DNA of 56,961 nucleotides from Capnocytophaga sp. oral taxon 863 str. F0517 (lineage in GTDB: Bacteria; Bacteroidota; Bacteroidia; Flavobacteriales; Flavobacteriaceae), in NCBI RefSeq assembly GCF_000466425.1, contig NZ_KE992155.1:111816-168776 (forward strand). Direction: 5' to 3'. Both the position numbers and the translations under genes were made by a program. Within the stretch, counting starts at the first letter, position 1. Each line of letters begins with the position of its first letter. The notes beneath the pieces are model-generated. The model saw nothing but the letters and a program-made list of their open reading frames with translations. It made no database searches and was not told where the DNA came from. This document shows, one piece after another, positions 1 through 8,303 of the stretch.

Positions 1-386
1 ATAAGGATAACAAAGATAATAAGGATAACAAAGACAATAAGGATAACAAAGATAATAAGGATAACAAGGATAATAAAGATAAAGACGGAAAGGATAATAA
101 AGATAACAAAGACAATAAGGATAACAAAGACAATAAAGACAATAAAGACAACAAGGATAACAAACAAAATGATTCAGGAAAAAATTCAGAACAACCTGAA
201 GATAAAAATAATCCTCAAAACAATAAGGGAAATGGTAACCAAGAAAAACCATCCGGAGAACTCTCTCCTGAACAAATTAATCGTATCCTAAATGCTATCA
301 ATAGCGAAGAGAAAAAAACACAAGAAAAGATAAATGCTAATAAAATGAAAGGGAAAGCAACCCGTACTGATAGAAAAGATTGGTAA
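1..386 (+). CDS. batC: BatC-like TPR protein, C-terminal part only (partial)
   Basis: The window opens inside this gene; only the last 127 codons are present, read from base 3. The first part is a run of Lys-Asp-Asn units: eight, then KDKDG, then eight more. A polar linker follows, then a tail rich in Lys/Glu/Gln that ends RKDW. This kind of ending, and the position 54 bases before batD, match flavobacterial BatC, a tetratricopeptide protein of the Bacteroides aerotolerance operon. The TPR part would lie upstream and is not visible, so the family call rests on the tail and the neighbour. The repeat is encoded by near-identical 9-base units, so its length may vary by slippage without changing frame. 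Confidence 0.72.
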   Translation, partial: KDNKDNKDNKDNKDNKDNKDNKDNKDKDGKDNKDNKDNKDNKDNKDNKDNKDNKQNDSGKNSEQPEDKNNPQNNKGNGNQEKPSGELSPEQINRILNAINSEEKKTQEKINANKMKGKATRTDRKDW

Positions 387-440
387 TCTCTTATCATATA
401 GCTTTTTTTGTAGTGAAATGCTTTTAGAAAAAGTAAGTCT

Positions 441-2261
441 ATGCGTAGTTTTTTATTTTATATACTATTTCTTTTTACAACTGTAGCCTCTGCACAAGAG
501 GTTTCTTTCAAGGCGCAGCCTTCTCGTACTTCCTTAGGTGAGAATGAATACCTTCGAGTAGATTTTACGATGAATAAAGAAGGAGACAACTTCTCTCCTC
601 CTGCTTTTGAAGGTTTTGAAGTTACAGGACCAACCCAATCTATCTCTCATTCTTGGATCAATGGGAATCGAAGTTTTTCCAAGACTTATACCTATATGCT
701 TCATCCTAAGCGCAAAGGAAAACTTACCGTAGGAGCAGCTTCTATTTTTATAGAAGGGAAGGAGTACAAAACAAGGCCTTTTACCATAGAGGTAACCGAT
801 GCAGTTTCTCATCCTCGTAATGCGCAAGCTACACCTCCTCCTTCCAATCCTTTCAGTGGGTTTCCATTTGGCTTTGATCCTTTTGGTAATGAGGAGGCAC
901 AACCTGCACAGATTATAGAACCGACTAAGGAGCAGCTTTTCATGACTGCAGAAGTATCTGATAGGCAACTGTATGTCAATCAGCCCTTGACCATTACCTA
1001 CCGCATCTATATAGATGCACGCTTTGGAGTTGCAGGTCTGGAGAAGGTGGATGAACCCCGCTATGCTAACTTTTGGAGCCAACAGCTTTTGGAAAAAGTA
1101 CAAATTTCTGAAGTAAACCGTAACGGACGACCTTTTCGTTGTATCACCCTCAAGCAGATACTCCTCTATCCACAACAGGTAGGAGAACAACAGATAGATC
1201 CTTTCTCATGTTCGTTGGTATTGCAATTGCCATCCAACCAAGTGGATTTCTTTGGAAACCGTTCTTATATAACCAGTACTCGTACCTTGCAGACGACCGC
1301 TACCAAGATAAAAGTTCTCCCCTTGCCGGAGGAAGGGAAACCAGCTAATTTCTCTGGAGCTGTAGGTCATTTTTCTTTGTCGATGAACTTTCCTACTCGT
1401 TCGCTTAACGCTGGTGAGACCGCCGAAGGCGAGGTGGTTATTGCAGGAAAAGGAAACTTCAAACTTTTTGATATGCCTAAGCTGACGTTCCCTCCAGCTC
1501 TTGAGGTATATGCACCTAAGGAAAAAGAACATCTGACCAATAGTGCCTCGGGTATCAATGGGGATATTACCCATACTTATACCATTGTCCCCCAGTATAA
1601 AGGTAAGTTCCCAGTTCCAGCATTGAATTTTTCTTTTTTCAATCCTGATACGCAACAATATGAGACACTCTCTTCGGAGAATATGACCATAGAGGTGCTT
1701 AGCGGAGAGGAATATAAGTCAGCTCATCAAGAGCAGGCACAAGGTGCTACTTCACAGCAAGCCCAATTCCAACCTCTGAAGGAGGCTTCTGAACTCTTGC
1801 CTATCTATAAGCCAATCTTCTTTGCTTCTACAGGCTTTTATCTTTGCTGGCTCTTGCCTCTATGTCTCATTCCTTTGGTGCTTATCCTATGGTATAGCTA
1901 CCAAAAACGAAATGATAATACGATAGAGAATAGAAGTCGTAAAACAAGTCGCTTGGCTAAGAAATATCTATCAGCAGCCAAGAAGAATCTTACCAACAAA
2001 GAAGCTTTCTACGAAGCTTTGGAACGTGGGTTGCACACCTATCTTAAGGCAAAGTTGCATATTGAAACCAGCGAACTAAGTAAGGAGAAAGTACAAGAAC
2101 TCTTGAGCGAAAAACAAGTAGCTCCTGATACCTTACAGGACTTTGTACAACTGCTTACCAATTGTGAAATGGCACGCTACGCACCTTATACCCAGACAGA
2201 TATAGACAATGATTACCAGCAGGCAGCTGCCATCATTGCTTTGCTTGACAAACAATTATAA
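441..2261 (+). CDS. batD: BatD, aerotolerance-operon membrane protein
   Basis: This 606-residue protein is a BatD family member. It starts with a signal peptide (about residues 1-19, ending ASAQ), followed by a long beta-rich extracytoplasmic region. One membrane segment lies near residues 460-487 and is followed by a basic cytoplasmic tail with helical segments up to the C terminus. Bat proteins (BatA-E) form an envelope complex first linked to oxygen tolerance in Bacteroides; the biochemical role of BatD is not known. It follows the batC-like gene and is only 11 bases ahead of ppk, so these genes are probably cotranscribed. Length is normal for the family. Confidence 0.88.
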   Translation: MRSFLFYILFLFTTVASAQEVSFKAQPSRTSLGENEYLRVDFTMNKEGDNFSPPAFEGFEVTGPTQSISHSWINGNRSFSKTYTYMLHPKRKGKLTVGAASIFIEGKEYKTRPFTIEVTDAVSHPRNAQATPPPSNPFSGFPFGFDPFGNEEAQPAQIIEPTKEQLFMTAEVSDRQLYVNQPLTITYRIYIDARFGVAGLEKVDEPRYANFWSQQLLEKVQISEVNRNGRPFRCITLKQILLYPQQVGEQQIDPFSCSLVLQLPSNQVDFFGNRSYITSTRTLQTTATKIKVLPLPEEGKPANFSGAVGHFSLSMNFPTRSLNAGETAEGEVVIAGKGNFKLFDMPKLTFPPALEVYAPKEKEHLTNSASGINGDITHTYTIVPQYKGKFPVPALNFSFFNPDTQQYETLSSENMTIEVLSGEEYKSAHQEQAQGATSQQAQFQPLKEASELLPIYKPIFFASTGFYLCWLLPLCLIPLVLILWYSYQKRNDNTIENRSRKTSRLAKKYLSAAKKNLTNKEAFYEALERGLHTYLKAKLHIETSELSKEKVQELLSEKQVAPDTLQDFVQLLTNCEMARYAPYTQTDIDNDYQQAAAIIALLDKQL

Positions 2262-2272
2262 TACTATGAAAA

Positions 2273-4327
2273 ATGAAATTACAGCCCAAAATCCCAATTC
2301 TAAATCGAGACCTAAGCTGGCTCTCATTCAATGAACGCGTATTGCAGGAGGCCAGTGACCCGAGAAATCCCCTGATAGAGCGGATGCGATTTGTCGGTAT
2401 TTTTTCTAATAATTTGGATGAATTCTTTCGAGTGCGTTACGCCATTGCAAGGCGTGATTTTAGACTTCTCAAGGATGAACAACAAATAGCAAGAGCCCAC
2501 TTATTATTGGAGCAAATCAATAGTCAAGTGGTACTTCTCCAGCAGAAAAGTCTCTCTATCTTAGAACGTATTAAGGAGGAACTCAAAGAGGAAGATATCT
2601 ATATTATTAATGAAAAGGAGATACTTGCTGAGCATGTGGACTATGTGAAGGAATATTTCATCAATACCATAAGTCCTGCACTCTTTACCATCATTCTTAG
2701 TGAAGTAGAGGCTATTCCTCCTCTGAAGGATGATGTAGCCTATTTGGCCGTTCGTATGCTATTGGATACAGATTCTACAGAGAAAGAGAAGATCCAGTAT
2801 GCACTCATAGAACTTCCCAAGACCTTAGAACGCTTTATTGTGTTGCCTAAGATAGGGAATAATAACTATATTATCCTATTGGATGATGTAATACGTTTTT
2901 GTCTTTGTTCTCATTTCTATATCTTCCCTTGTCGAGAGATTTCAGCCTATATGATTAAGATTACTCGAAATGCGGAATTGGACTTGGATACGGATTTGAA
3001 TAAAAGTTTTATAGAGAAGATTTCCAATAGCGTAGAAGGGCGTAAGCGTGCGGAGCCTGTGCGATTTATCTATGACAAACTCATAGATGAAAAGATGCTT
3101 CGCTTTCTTAAGGAAAAAATGGGGATACAATCCACCGATAGTGTCATTGCGGGAGGACGTTATCATAACAGGCGAGACTATATGAATTTTCCTCATTGCG
3201 GATGCAAAGAACTGATGTATAAACCCTTCTCTGCTTATCCAATTAAGGATTTTAAGGTAGAAAAGAGCTTATTTTCACAGATAGCCGAGCGAGATTTTCT
3301 GCAATATACTCCTTATCATAGTTTTTCTTATCTTATTCGCTTCCTTCGGGAAGCTGCTCTTGATCCCAAGGTCAAGAGTATCAAAATTACCATCTATCGA
3401 TTGGCAAAACAATCACAAGTGATTAATTCGCTGATTAATGCGGTAAAAAATGGCAAGAAGGTAACCGTTCAAATAGAACTTCAAGCCCGTTTTGATGAAA
3501 CGGCCAATATTCATTATGCCGAATTGCTTCAAAGAGAAGGGGTTAATACCATCTTTGGTATTCGAGGGCTTAAAGTACATAGCAAAATAGGGGTTGTAGA
3601 ACGAGAAGAAGCTGGTAAAATAAGGCGTTATGGCTTTATTAGTACGGGAAACTTCAATGAGTCCTCAGCAAAGATATATACCGATTATACCCTATTTACA
3701 GCACATCAGGAGATTTTGGAAGAGATTCATCAGGTATTTAAGTTTTTTGATACACCCTTTCAGGTATTCCAATACAAACATCTGTTAGTCTCTCCTTATA
3801 ATACAAAATCCACTTTCTTATCGCTTATAGATAGGGAAATAGCCTTGGCCAAAGAAGGGAAAGAGGCTTTTCTGAAACTCAAAATGAATGGACTTACCAA
3901 TGAAGAGATGATAGAAAAGCTATATGAGGCCAGCCAAGCAGGGGTTAAAATACAAATGATTGTTCGTGGAGTATGCTGTTTGTTACCCCAAGTAGAGGGA
4001 CTTAGTGATCATATAGAAGTTATTAGTATATTGGATCGATTTTTAGAGCATTCGCGATTGTATATCTTTGGCAATGAGGGGCATCCACTTTATTATATAT
4101 CGTCAGCTGACTGGATGTCTCGCAACCTGAACAATAGGGTAGAGGTATCTTGTCCCATCTATCAAAAGGATATCCAACAACAGTTGTGGGATACCTTCCA
4201 CTTAGCTTGGAATGACCCAGTAAAAGCCCGTATCATAGACAAAGACCAACAGAACGCTTATCGCACTCTACAACAAGGACAGTCTTCACAAGAAGCGATT
4301 CATAATTACTATAACAATAGTGACTAA
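2273..4327 (+). CDS. ppk: Polyphosphate kinase 1
   Basis: This 684-residue enzyme transfers the gamma phosphate of ATP reversibly to polyphosphate chains. The N-terminal domain begins with NRDLSWLSFNERVLQEA, typical of PPK1. The phosphorylated histidine is seen at about residue 436 in GLKVHSK, and the second conserved histidine at about 593 in FLEHSRLYIF. Length agrees with complete PPK1. The start at 2273 lies 11 bases after the batD stop, with no terminator between them, so it probably shares the bat transcript. A strong hairpin follows its stop codon at 4344. Polyphosphate is linked to stress survival in many bacteria; any link to Bat function here is inference from position. Confidence 0.95.
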   Translation: MKLQPKIPILNRDLSWLSFNERVLQEASDPRNPLIERMRFVGIFSNNLDEFFRVRYAIARRDFRLLKDEQQIARAHLLLEQINSQVVLLQQKSLSILERIKEELKEEDIYIINEKEILAEHVDYVKEYFINTISPALFTIILSEVEAIPPLKDDVAYLAVRMLLDTDSTEKEKIQYALIELPKTLERFIVLPKIGNNNYIILLDDVIRFCLCSHFYIFPCREISAYMIKITRNAELDLDTDLNKSFIEKISNSVEGRKRAEPVRFIYDKLIDEKMLRFLKEKMGIQSTDSVIAGGRYHNRRDYMNFPHCGCKELMYKPFSAYPIKDFKVEKSLFSQIAERDFLQYTPYHSFSYLIRFLREAALDPKVKSIKITIYRLAKQSQVINSLINAVKNGKKVTVQIELQARFDETANIHYAELLQREGVNTIFGIRGLKVHSKIGVVEREEAGKIRRYGFISTGNFNESSAKIYTDYTLFTAHQEILEEIHQVFKFFDTPFQVFQYKHLLVSPYNTKSTFLSLIDREIALAKEGKEAFLKLKMNGLTNEEMIEKLYEASQAGVKIQMIVRGVCCLLPQVEGLSDHIEVISILDRFLEHSRLYIFGNEGHPLYYISSADWMSRNLNNRVEVSCPIYQKDIQQQLWDTFHLAWNDPVKARIIDKDQQNAYRTLQQGQSSQEAIHNYYNNSD

Positions 4328-4343
4328 CAAATGGACTAAAAAC

Positions 4344-4372
4344 AAAAAGCTGTCAAGAATTGACAGCTTTTT
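4344..4372. terminator. Bidirectional intrinsic terminator (ppk / tRNA-Thr)
   Basis: A 13-base stem (arms 4344-4356 and 4360-4372, loop GAA) has a run of A on the left and T on the right. It can therefore stop transcription from ppk on the plus strand and from tRNA-Thr on the minus strand. Confidence 0.85.
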
Positions 4373-4379
4373 GTCTTAG

Positions 4380-4453
4380 AGCCGGTAGAGGGATTCGAAC
4401 CCACGACCCCGAGATTACAAATCACGTGCTCTGGCCAACTGAGCTATACCGGC
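4380..4453 (-). tRNA. tRNA-Thr (anticodon UGU)
   Basis: Read on the minus strand, 74 bases fold as a tRNA. The acceptor arms GCCGGTA and TACCGGC pair fully. The D arm is GCTC/GAGC and the T loop is TTCGAAT. The anticodon loop TTTGTAA gives anticodon UGU, which reads ACA. The discriminator base is U, and CCA is not encoded. Two U-U mismatches are visible, one in the anticodon stem (CGTGA with TCTCG) and one in the T stem (GTGGG with CCCTC). The gene lies downstream of thrB in the same direction, with its own promoter at 4467-4497. Confidence 0.95.
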
Positions 4454-4466
4454 GATTTTGCGGGTG

Positions 4467-4497
4467 CAAAGATACAATTTTTTTCTGAACCAGCAAA
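4467..4497 (-). promoter_or_regulatory. Promoter of tRNA-Thr (Bacteroidota -33/-7)
   Basis: On the minus strand TTTG (4494-4497) is followed after 19 bases by TATCTTTG (4467-4474), an exact match to the Bacteroidota sigma-ABfr pattern. It sits 14 bases before the tRNA 5' end, so the tRNA can be made independently of thrAB. Confidence 0.75.
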
Positions 4498-4552
4498 GGA
4501 GAAATTCTATTTTTTAGGTTTTAGGTAATGTTTTGTATTAACTATTGATCAT

Positions 4553-5515
4553 TTAATCATTAAATTGTGCAATCCTACAACCTTTTCCATTGGCCAAGTC
4601 TTCTATAAAGGAAAGGGTCTCTATGCCTTGTCCGGCGTATATCTTATGTAATTCGGCAAGGATACGCTCGGCTACAGCATAAGATTCAGCGAGGGCAAAA
4701 ACGGAAGGTCCCGAGCCAGAAATACCAAAGGTAATTCCTCCTGCCTCAAGGGTGGCTTCCTTCATTTCATCAAAATAAGGGATGAGAATTTTGCGAGACG
4801 GCTCTACCAAGAAGTCTTTAGTAGCTTTTCTTAATAGTTTGTAATCCTCTTGGTATAAACCACTTACAAAAGCTCCCATGGCAGAAACCTGCTTGGCAAC
4901 GATGTCCAAGGAAACATGTCGGGAGACGATGCTACGCGCCGAAGCGGTATTGACTTCTATATTAGGAAAGAAGGACACCGCATGTAGGCCCTTAGGCAGC
5001 GGCAAACGTATGGGTTTGTTCTGATATAAGAGGACTATACCTCCTAAGATAGCAGGGGATACATTGTCGTAGTGAGCAGAACCACAAGCAGCGCGTTCGC
5101 CTTCGGCAGCGAAGGGTAATAGCTCCTCCAGAGTAAAAGGATTGCCCATCAGGGTATTGTAAGCGAAGGCTGCTGCCGCACTGCTGGCACTACTGGAGCC
5201 TAAGCCACTGCCTGAAGCAAAGCCCTTGCGGATGCGGACGTCTACATATACAGGATTTTCCAACTGTGCTTGCATAGCTGCGATCACTACCGTACAGGAA
5301 TTTTTCTCTACGGCATAAGGCAGAGGAGTAGCACTTTCAATAAAGGTAATTTTGTTCTCTTGGCTACCATTGGGCGTTACCTCTACCCTGTCTCCTACCG
5401 AAGAGAGGGAGATCCCTAAGACATCAAAGCCTACATTTACATTGGCAATAGTAGCAGGGGCGAAACCACACACGGTCTCTTGTATTGGATGGGCTTTTCT
5501 AAGCGATTGGTTCAT
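4553..5515 (-). CDS. thrB: Homoserine kinase
   Basis: This 320-residue GHMP kinase phosphorylates homoserine, the fourth step from aspartate toward threonine. The ATP-binding motif of the superfamily is clear (GSGLGSSSASSAAAA, about residues 103-117), after an N-terminal CGFAPATIANVNVGFDVLG region typical of ThrB. A glycine-rich GISGSGPS motif near the C terminus completes the GHMP signature. It begins 11 bases after the stop of thrA and must share its transcript. Threonine synthase (thrC), which often follows, is not here; tRNA-Thr takes that place. The stop codon overlaps an ATTA-rich repeat tail. Confidence 0.95.
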   Translation of the reverse strand: MNQSLRKAHPIQETVCGFAPATIANVNVGFDVLGISLSSVGDRVEVTPNGSQENKITFIESATPLPYAVEKNSCTVVIAAMQAQLENPVYVDVRIRKGFASGSGLGSSSASSAAAAFAYNTLMGNPFTLEELLPFAAEGERAACGSAHYDNVSPAILGGIVLLYQNKPIRLPLPKGLHAVSFFPNIEVNTASARSIVSRHVSLDIVAKQVSAMGAFVSGLYQEDYKLLRKATKDFLVEPSRKILIPYFDEMKEATLEAGGITFGISGSGPSVFALAESYAVAERILAELHKIYAGQGIETLSFIEDLANGKGCRIAQFND

Positions 5516-5526
5516 ACTATTCTAAG

Positions 5527-7962
5527 TTATTTCTGTTTGTTAGCAACATACATCACATCGGAGAGGACACCACTGGCAGTTACCTTAGCTCCTGCACCAG
5601 CTCCTTTGATCACAAGGGGTTCTGTAGGGTACATATCGGTATAGAAGGCAACGATATTATCCTTTCCATCCAATTGATAGAAAGGAGACGAAGCAGGGAT
5701 TTGCTGAAGGGAAACCTTGATATCTCCTTCCAAGAGTTGTGCCACTACATTGAGTTTGGCTCCCTTGCTTTGTGCCTTGTGATAGAGGTCTTGAAAGAAG
5801 GCTTCATTCTTTTCTAACACCTCATAAAAGGCCTCTACTGAAGGGGTTTCCAAGGATTTTTCAGGGAGGAAGCTCTCAAAAACTACCTCACTCATTTCCT
5901 TGCGGTATCCTGCCTCACGAGAGAGGATTAAGATCTTTCGGATCACATCCAGACCACTAAGGTCTATACGAGGATCAGGCTCGGTGTAGCCTTCTTTTTG
6001 TGCCTGTTTTACAATCTCTACAAAAGGAGTGGTTGCATTGTAATGATTAAAGATGAAGTTCAGACTACCGGAAACTACCGCATCAATGCGATGGATGGTA
6101 TCTCCACTGAGCAATAGGTTTTGTATTGTTTTGATAATGGGTAGCGCAGCACCTACGGAAGTTTCGTATTGGAAATCACAGTTTTGGTTTTTGACCAATT
6201 CCATAAGGGCAGTGTATTGTTGCAGAGGGGCACTACCGGCGATCTTATTGCAGGTAACCACAGAGATAGCTTTGCGAATTAGTTGTGGATAGAGGGCTGC
6301 CACCTCAGCAGAAGCTGTATTGTCCACCACAATACTATTACGCCTATTAGTAGCAATAATCAGCTCAGCTAGGGCCGTTGGCGAAGTGTAAGGCGTTGCC
6401 TTATCTAAGGAGAGAGGGGCTAAGGCCTCTTGAGGTAGTCCTTCGTCAGAAAAAACATACTGACGAGAGTTGGCCACCATCACTACTCTAAGATCTATCT
6501 TATGGTGCTTGCGGAAATACTCCTGTTGCTTATAGACAATATCAATAAACTGACCTCCTACATTACCAGCACCGATAATAAAGAGGTGCACACGCTTGAT
6601 GACCTCTTGGAAGAGTCGTTCGTGTACGACATTGACCGCCTTGTGCTCATCATGGGCATCGATTACCACCGAGATATTACGTTCAGATGCCCCTTGGGCA
6701 ATGGCCTGAATATTAACACCATTAGCACCCAAGGCACTGAATACCTTACCACTAAGCCCTGTTTGGTGGTTCATGTTATCCCCGATAAGGGCTAAGATCA
6801 CATGGTTATCAGTACGTTCAATAGGATTGATGAGAGCTCCAATTTCTTGAGCAAATTCATGTTCCAAGGCCTCTTTGGCACTTTGGGCATCACTGGTTTT
6901 GATACCAAAGCAGATACTCTGTTCCGAGCAGCTTTGAGTGATGAGAATCACATTCACATCAGCCTGTTCCAAGGCCTGAAATACACGGCGGGCACTTCCC
7001 TTGGTGCCAGCCAAACCAATCCCAGAAATGGTAATCATACTAATATCACTCAGGGTAGAGACCCCAAGTACCTTATCCGTATGTTCTTGGGCTGCTATAT
7101 GGATACGCGTTCCCTTTTCTTCAGGGGCTAAAGTATTGAGCAACAATACAGGAATCTTCTTTTCCATAGCGGGGCGGATAGCAGGAGGGTAGATTACCTT
7201 AGCTCCAAAATACGCCATTTCAAAGGCTTCCTCATAACTCATTTGGGAAATGACCTTAGTATTCTTGACCAATTTAGGATTAGCATTCTGCATACCATTG
7301 ACATCACTCCAAAGCTCTATTTGCTTGGCATTCAAGCAATAACCATAGATAGAGGCGGTATAGTCAGACCCTCCTCTGCCCAAGACTACCAACTCTCCTA
7401 AGGGGGAGGCCGCAATATAACCAGGGGCAATATAGGAGGTGGTAGTGTCAAGTTGCTGGATACGCTGTTGTGTCTCAGTGAAATTCACTACAGCATTGAG
7501 CGGATCTCCCTCGGCTACGATATAGTTTTCTGAAGGTAAATAGCTCACTGTCACTCCTTCCTGATTGAGGTATTCCCCTATGATAAAGGCCGAGAGCAAC
7601 TCGCCTTGTGCCATGATGCGAGCCTTGGTGCGATCGGAGAGTTCTCCTAAGGTACAAATACTATTGCACAGATTTTCAAGAGTGAGTACCGTTTTTCCAA
7701 TATGTACTAATGCGTTGGTTTGTTTGTTGATTTGCAGAAGTGATTTGGCCATTGAGATATGCCTTTCCTTAAGCGCTTCAAGGATAGGTTGGTGCGTGTT
7801 GTTAAGCGCATTTTCTCCTAAGGATTGCAAGGTATTGGTCACCCCAGAGAAGGCGGATACCACCATCGTAAAGGGTTCTGTTTGTTTTTTTACAATCTGT
7901 ACCACACGATGCAAATTCTCTACAGACCCCACCGAGGAGCCTCCAAACTTAATTAGTAACAT
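5527..7962 (-). CDS. thrA: Bifunctional aspartokinase / homoserine dehydrogenase
   Basis: This 811-residue fused enzyme catalyses the first step (aspartate to aspartyl phosphate) and third step (aspartate semialdehyde to homoserine) of threonine and methionine synthesis. The N-terminal kinase opens with LLIKFGGSSVGS and carries the GRGGSDYTA motif. ACT-type regulatory repeats occupy about residues 310-460 (ITISGIGL and VILALIGDNM regions). The homoserine dehydrogenase starts near residue 463 with the nucleotide-binding LFIIGAGNVGGQ, and later shows NKIAGSAPL. Length is that of complete fused ThrA. The ACT domains suggest feedback control by threonine. Transcription probably begins at 8107-8137, giving a leader of about 140 bases with a strong hairpin. 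Confidence 0.96.
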   Translation of the reverse strand: MLLIKFGGSSVGSVENLHRVVQIVKKQTEPFTMVVSAFSGVTNTLQSLGENALNNTHQPILEALKERHISMAKSLLQINKQTNALVHIGKTVLTLENLCNSICTLGELSDRTKARIMAQGELLSAFIIGEYLNQEGVTVSYLPSENYIVAEGDPLNAVVNFTETQQRIQQLDTTTSYIAPGYIAASPLGELVVLGRGGSDYTASIYGYCLNAKQIELWSDVNGMQNANPKLVKNTKVISQMSYEEAFEMAYFGAKVIYPPAIRPAMEKKIPVLLLNTLAPEEKGTRIHIAAQEHTDKVLGVSTLSDISMITISGIGLAGTKGSARRVFQALEQADVNVILITQSCSEQSICFGIKTSDAQSAKEALEHEFAQEIGALINPIERTDNHVILALIGDNMNHQTGLSGKVFSALGANGVNIQAIAQGASERNISVVIDAHDEHKAVNVVHERLFQEVIKRVHLFIIGAGNVGGQFIDIVYKQQEYFRKHHKIDLRVVMVANSRQYVFSDEGLPQEALAPLSLDKATPYTSPTALAELIIATNRRNSIVVDNTASAEVAALYPQLIRKAISVVTCNKIAGSAPLQQYTALMELVKNQNCDFQYETSVGAALPIIKTIQNLLLSGDTIHRIDAVVSGSLNFIFNHYNATTPFVEIVKQAQKEGYTEPDPRIDLSGLDVIRKILILSREAGYRKEMSEVVFESFLPEKSLETPSVEAFYEVLEKNEAFFQDLYHKAQSKGAKLNVVAQLLEGDIKVSLQQIPASSPFYQLDGKDNIVAFYTDMYPTEPLVIKGAGAGAKVTASGVLSDVMYVANKQK

Positions 7963-8019
7963 ATATTATTGTGTAAATTTTTATTGATTTGTTGCTTTTT
8001 CTTTACTTTATTTGTTAGA

Positions 8020-8060
8020 TTTGCTATGAATATGCCCCCAAGTAGCTATTTCATAGCAAA
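8020..8060 (-). promoter_or_regulatory. Hairpin in the thrA leader
   Basis: A perfect 11-base inverted repeat (TTTGCTATGAA at 8020-8030 and its complement at 8050-8060) encloses a 19-base loop that includes five C residues in a row (five G in the transcript). It lies in the 5' untranslated region of thrA, between promoter and start codon. No U run follows in the transcript, so it is not an ordinary intrinsic terminator. The upstream arm overlaps the end of a nine-codon ORF (MYTMAFAMK, minus strand 8075 to 8046) whose stop falls in the loop. A role in controlling thrA is inference. Confidence 0.45.
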
Positions 8061-8106
8061 AGCCATTGTATACATACCTAATTTTATAAAAATACGCAAT
8101 GGTGTG

Positions 8107-8137
8107 CAAAGATACAATTTTTAATAACAAATGACAA
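8107..8137 (-). promoter_or_regulatory. Promoter of thrAB
   Basis: On the minus strand TTG (8135-8137) precedes TATCTTTG (8107-8114) by 20 bases. The downstream bases (TTGTATCTTTGCAC) closely match the tRNA-Thr promoter at 4467. Confidence 0.65.
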
Positions 8138-8278
8138 GTGATAAATGATAATTTTTTATTTTCATAAAAGATTGATTTGAAGTGAATTATAGGTGTTTTT
8201 ATATTCATAGAAAATCTAGGAAACATGAATGATAGTTAATTTACCATTAACCATTAAGCATTTACCATTATTTTTTTG

Positions 8279-8286
8279 TATTTTTG
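8279..8286 (+). promoter_or_regulatory. Putative -7 element of metF
   Basis: TATTTTTG matches TAnnTTTG and lies 18 bases before the metF ATG. No clear -33 element was found at the usual distance. The implied leader is too short to hold a riboswitch. Confidence 0.45.
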
Positions 8287-8303
8287 CCGCTTAAAGTAGA
8301 AAA

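Larger units (their letters stand above)
7963..8303. other. Divergent thrA-metF intergenic region (341 bases)
   Basis: This A+T-rich gap separates thrA (minus) from metF (plus). From left to right it holds the thrA leader with an inverted repeat (8020-8060) and a nine-codon ORF (8046-8075), the thrA promoter (8107-8137), and two patches of ATTA-type short-word repeats (about 8127-8152 and 8233-8270). A -7 element for metF lies at 8279-8286. I see no gene or known riboswitch in it. Confidence 0.7.

Noticed and set aside
1-174. Short direct repeats that could suggest a CRISPR array or satellite.
   Set aside because: The units are contiguous 9-base codon triplets with no spacers and lie within an open frame that continues to a stop.
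534-1190. Long open frame on the minus strand (218 codons) inside batD.
   Set aside because: It lies opposite a well-supported BatD frame, has no recognisable domain and no promoter.
8008-8226. Seventy-two-codon minus-strand frame upstream of thrA.
   Set aside because: It crosses the thrA promoter and leader hairpin, and the composition is that of A+T-rich noncoding DNA.
8261-8303. Possible S-adenosylmethionine riboswitch before metF.
   Set aside because: The likely transcript start leaves only about 10 bases before the ATG, too short for any riboswitch.
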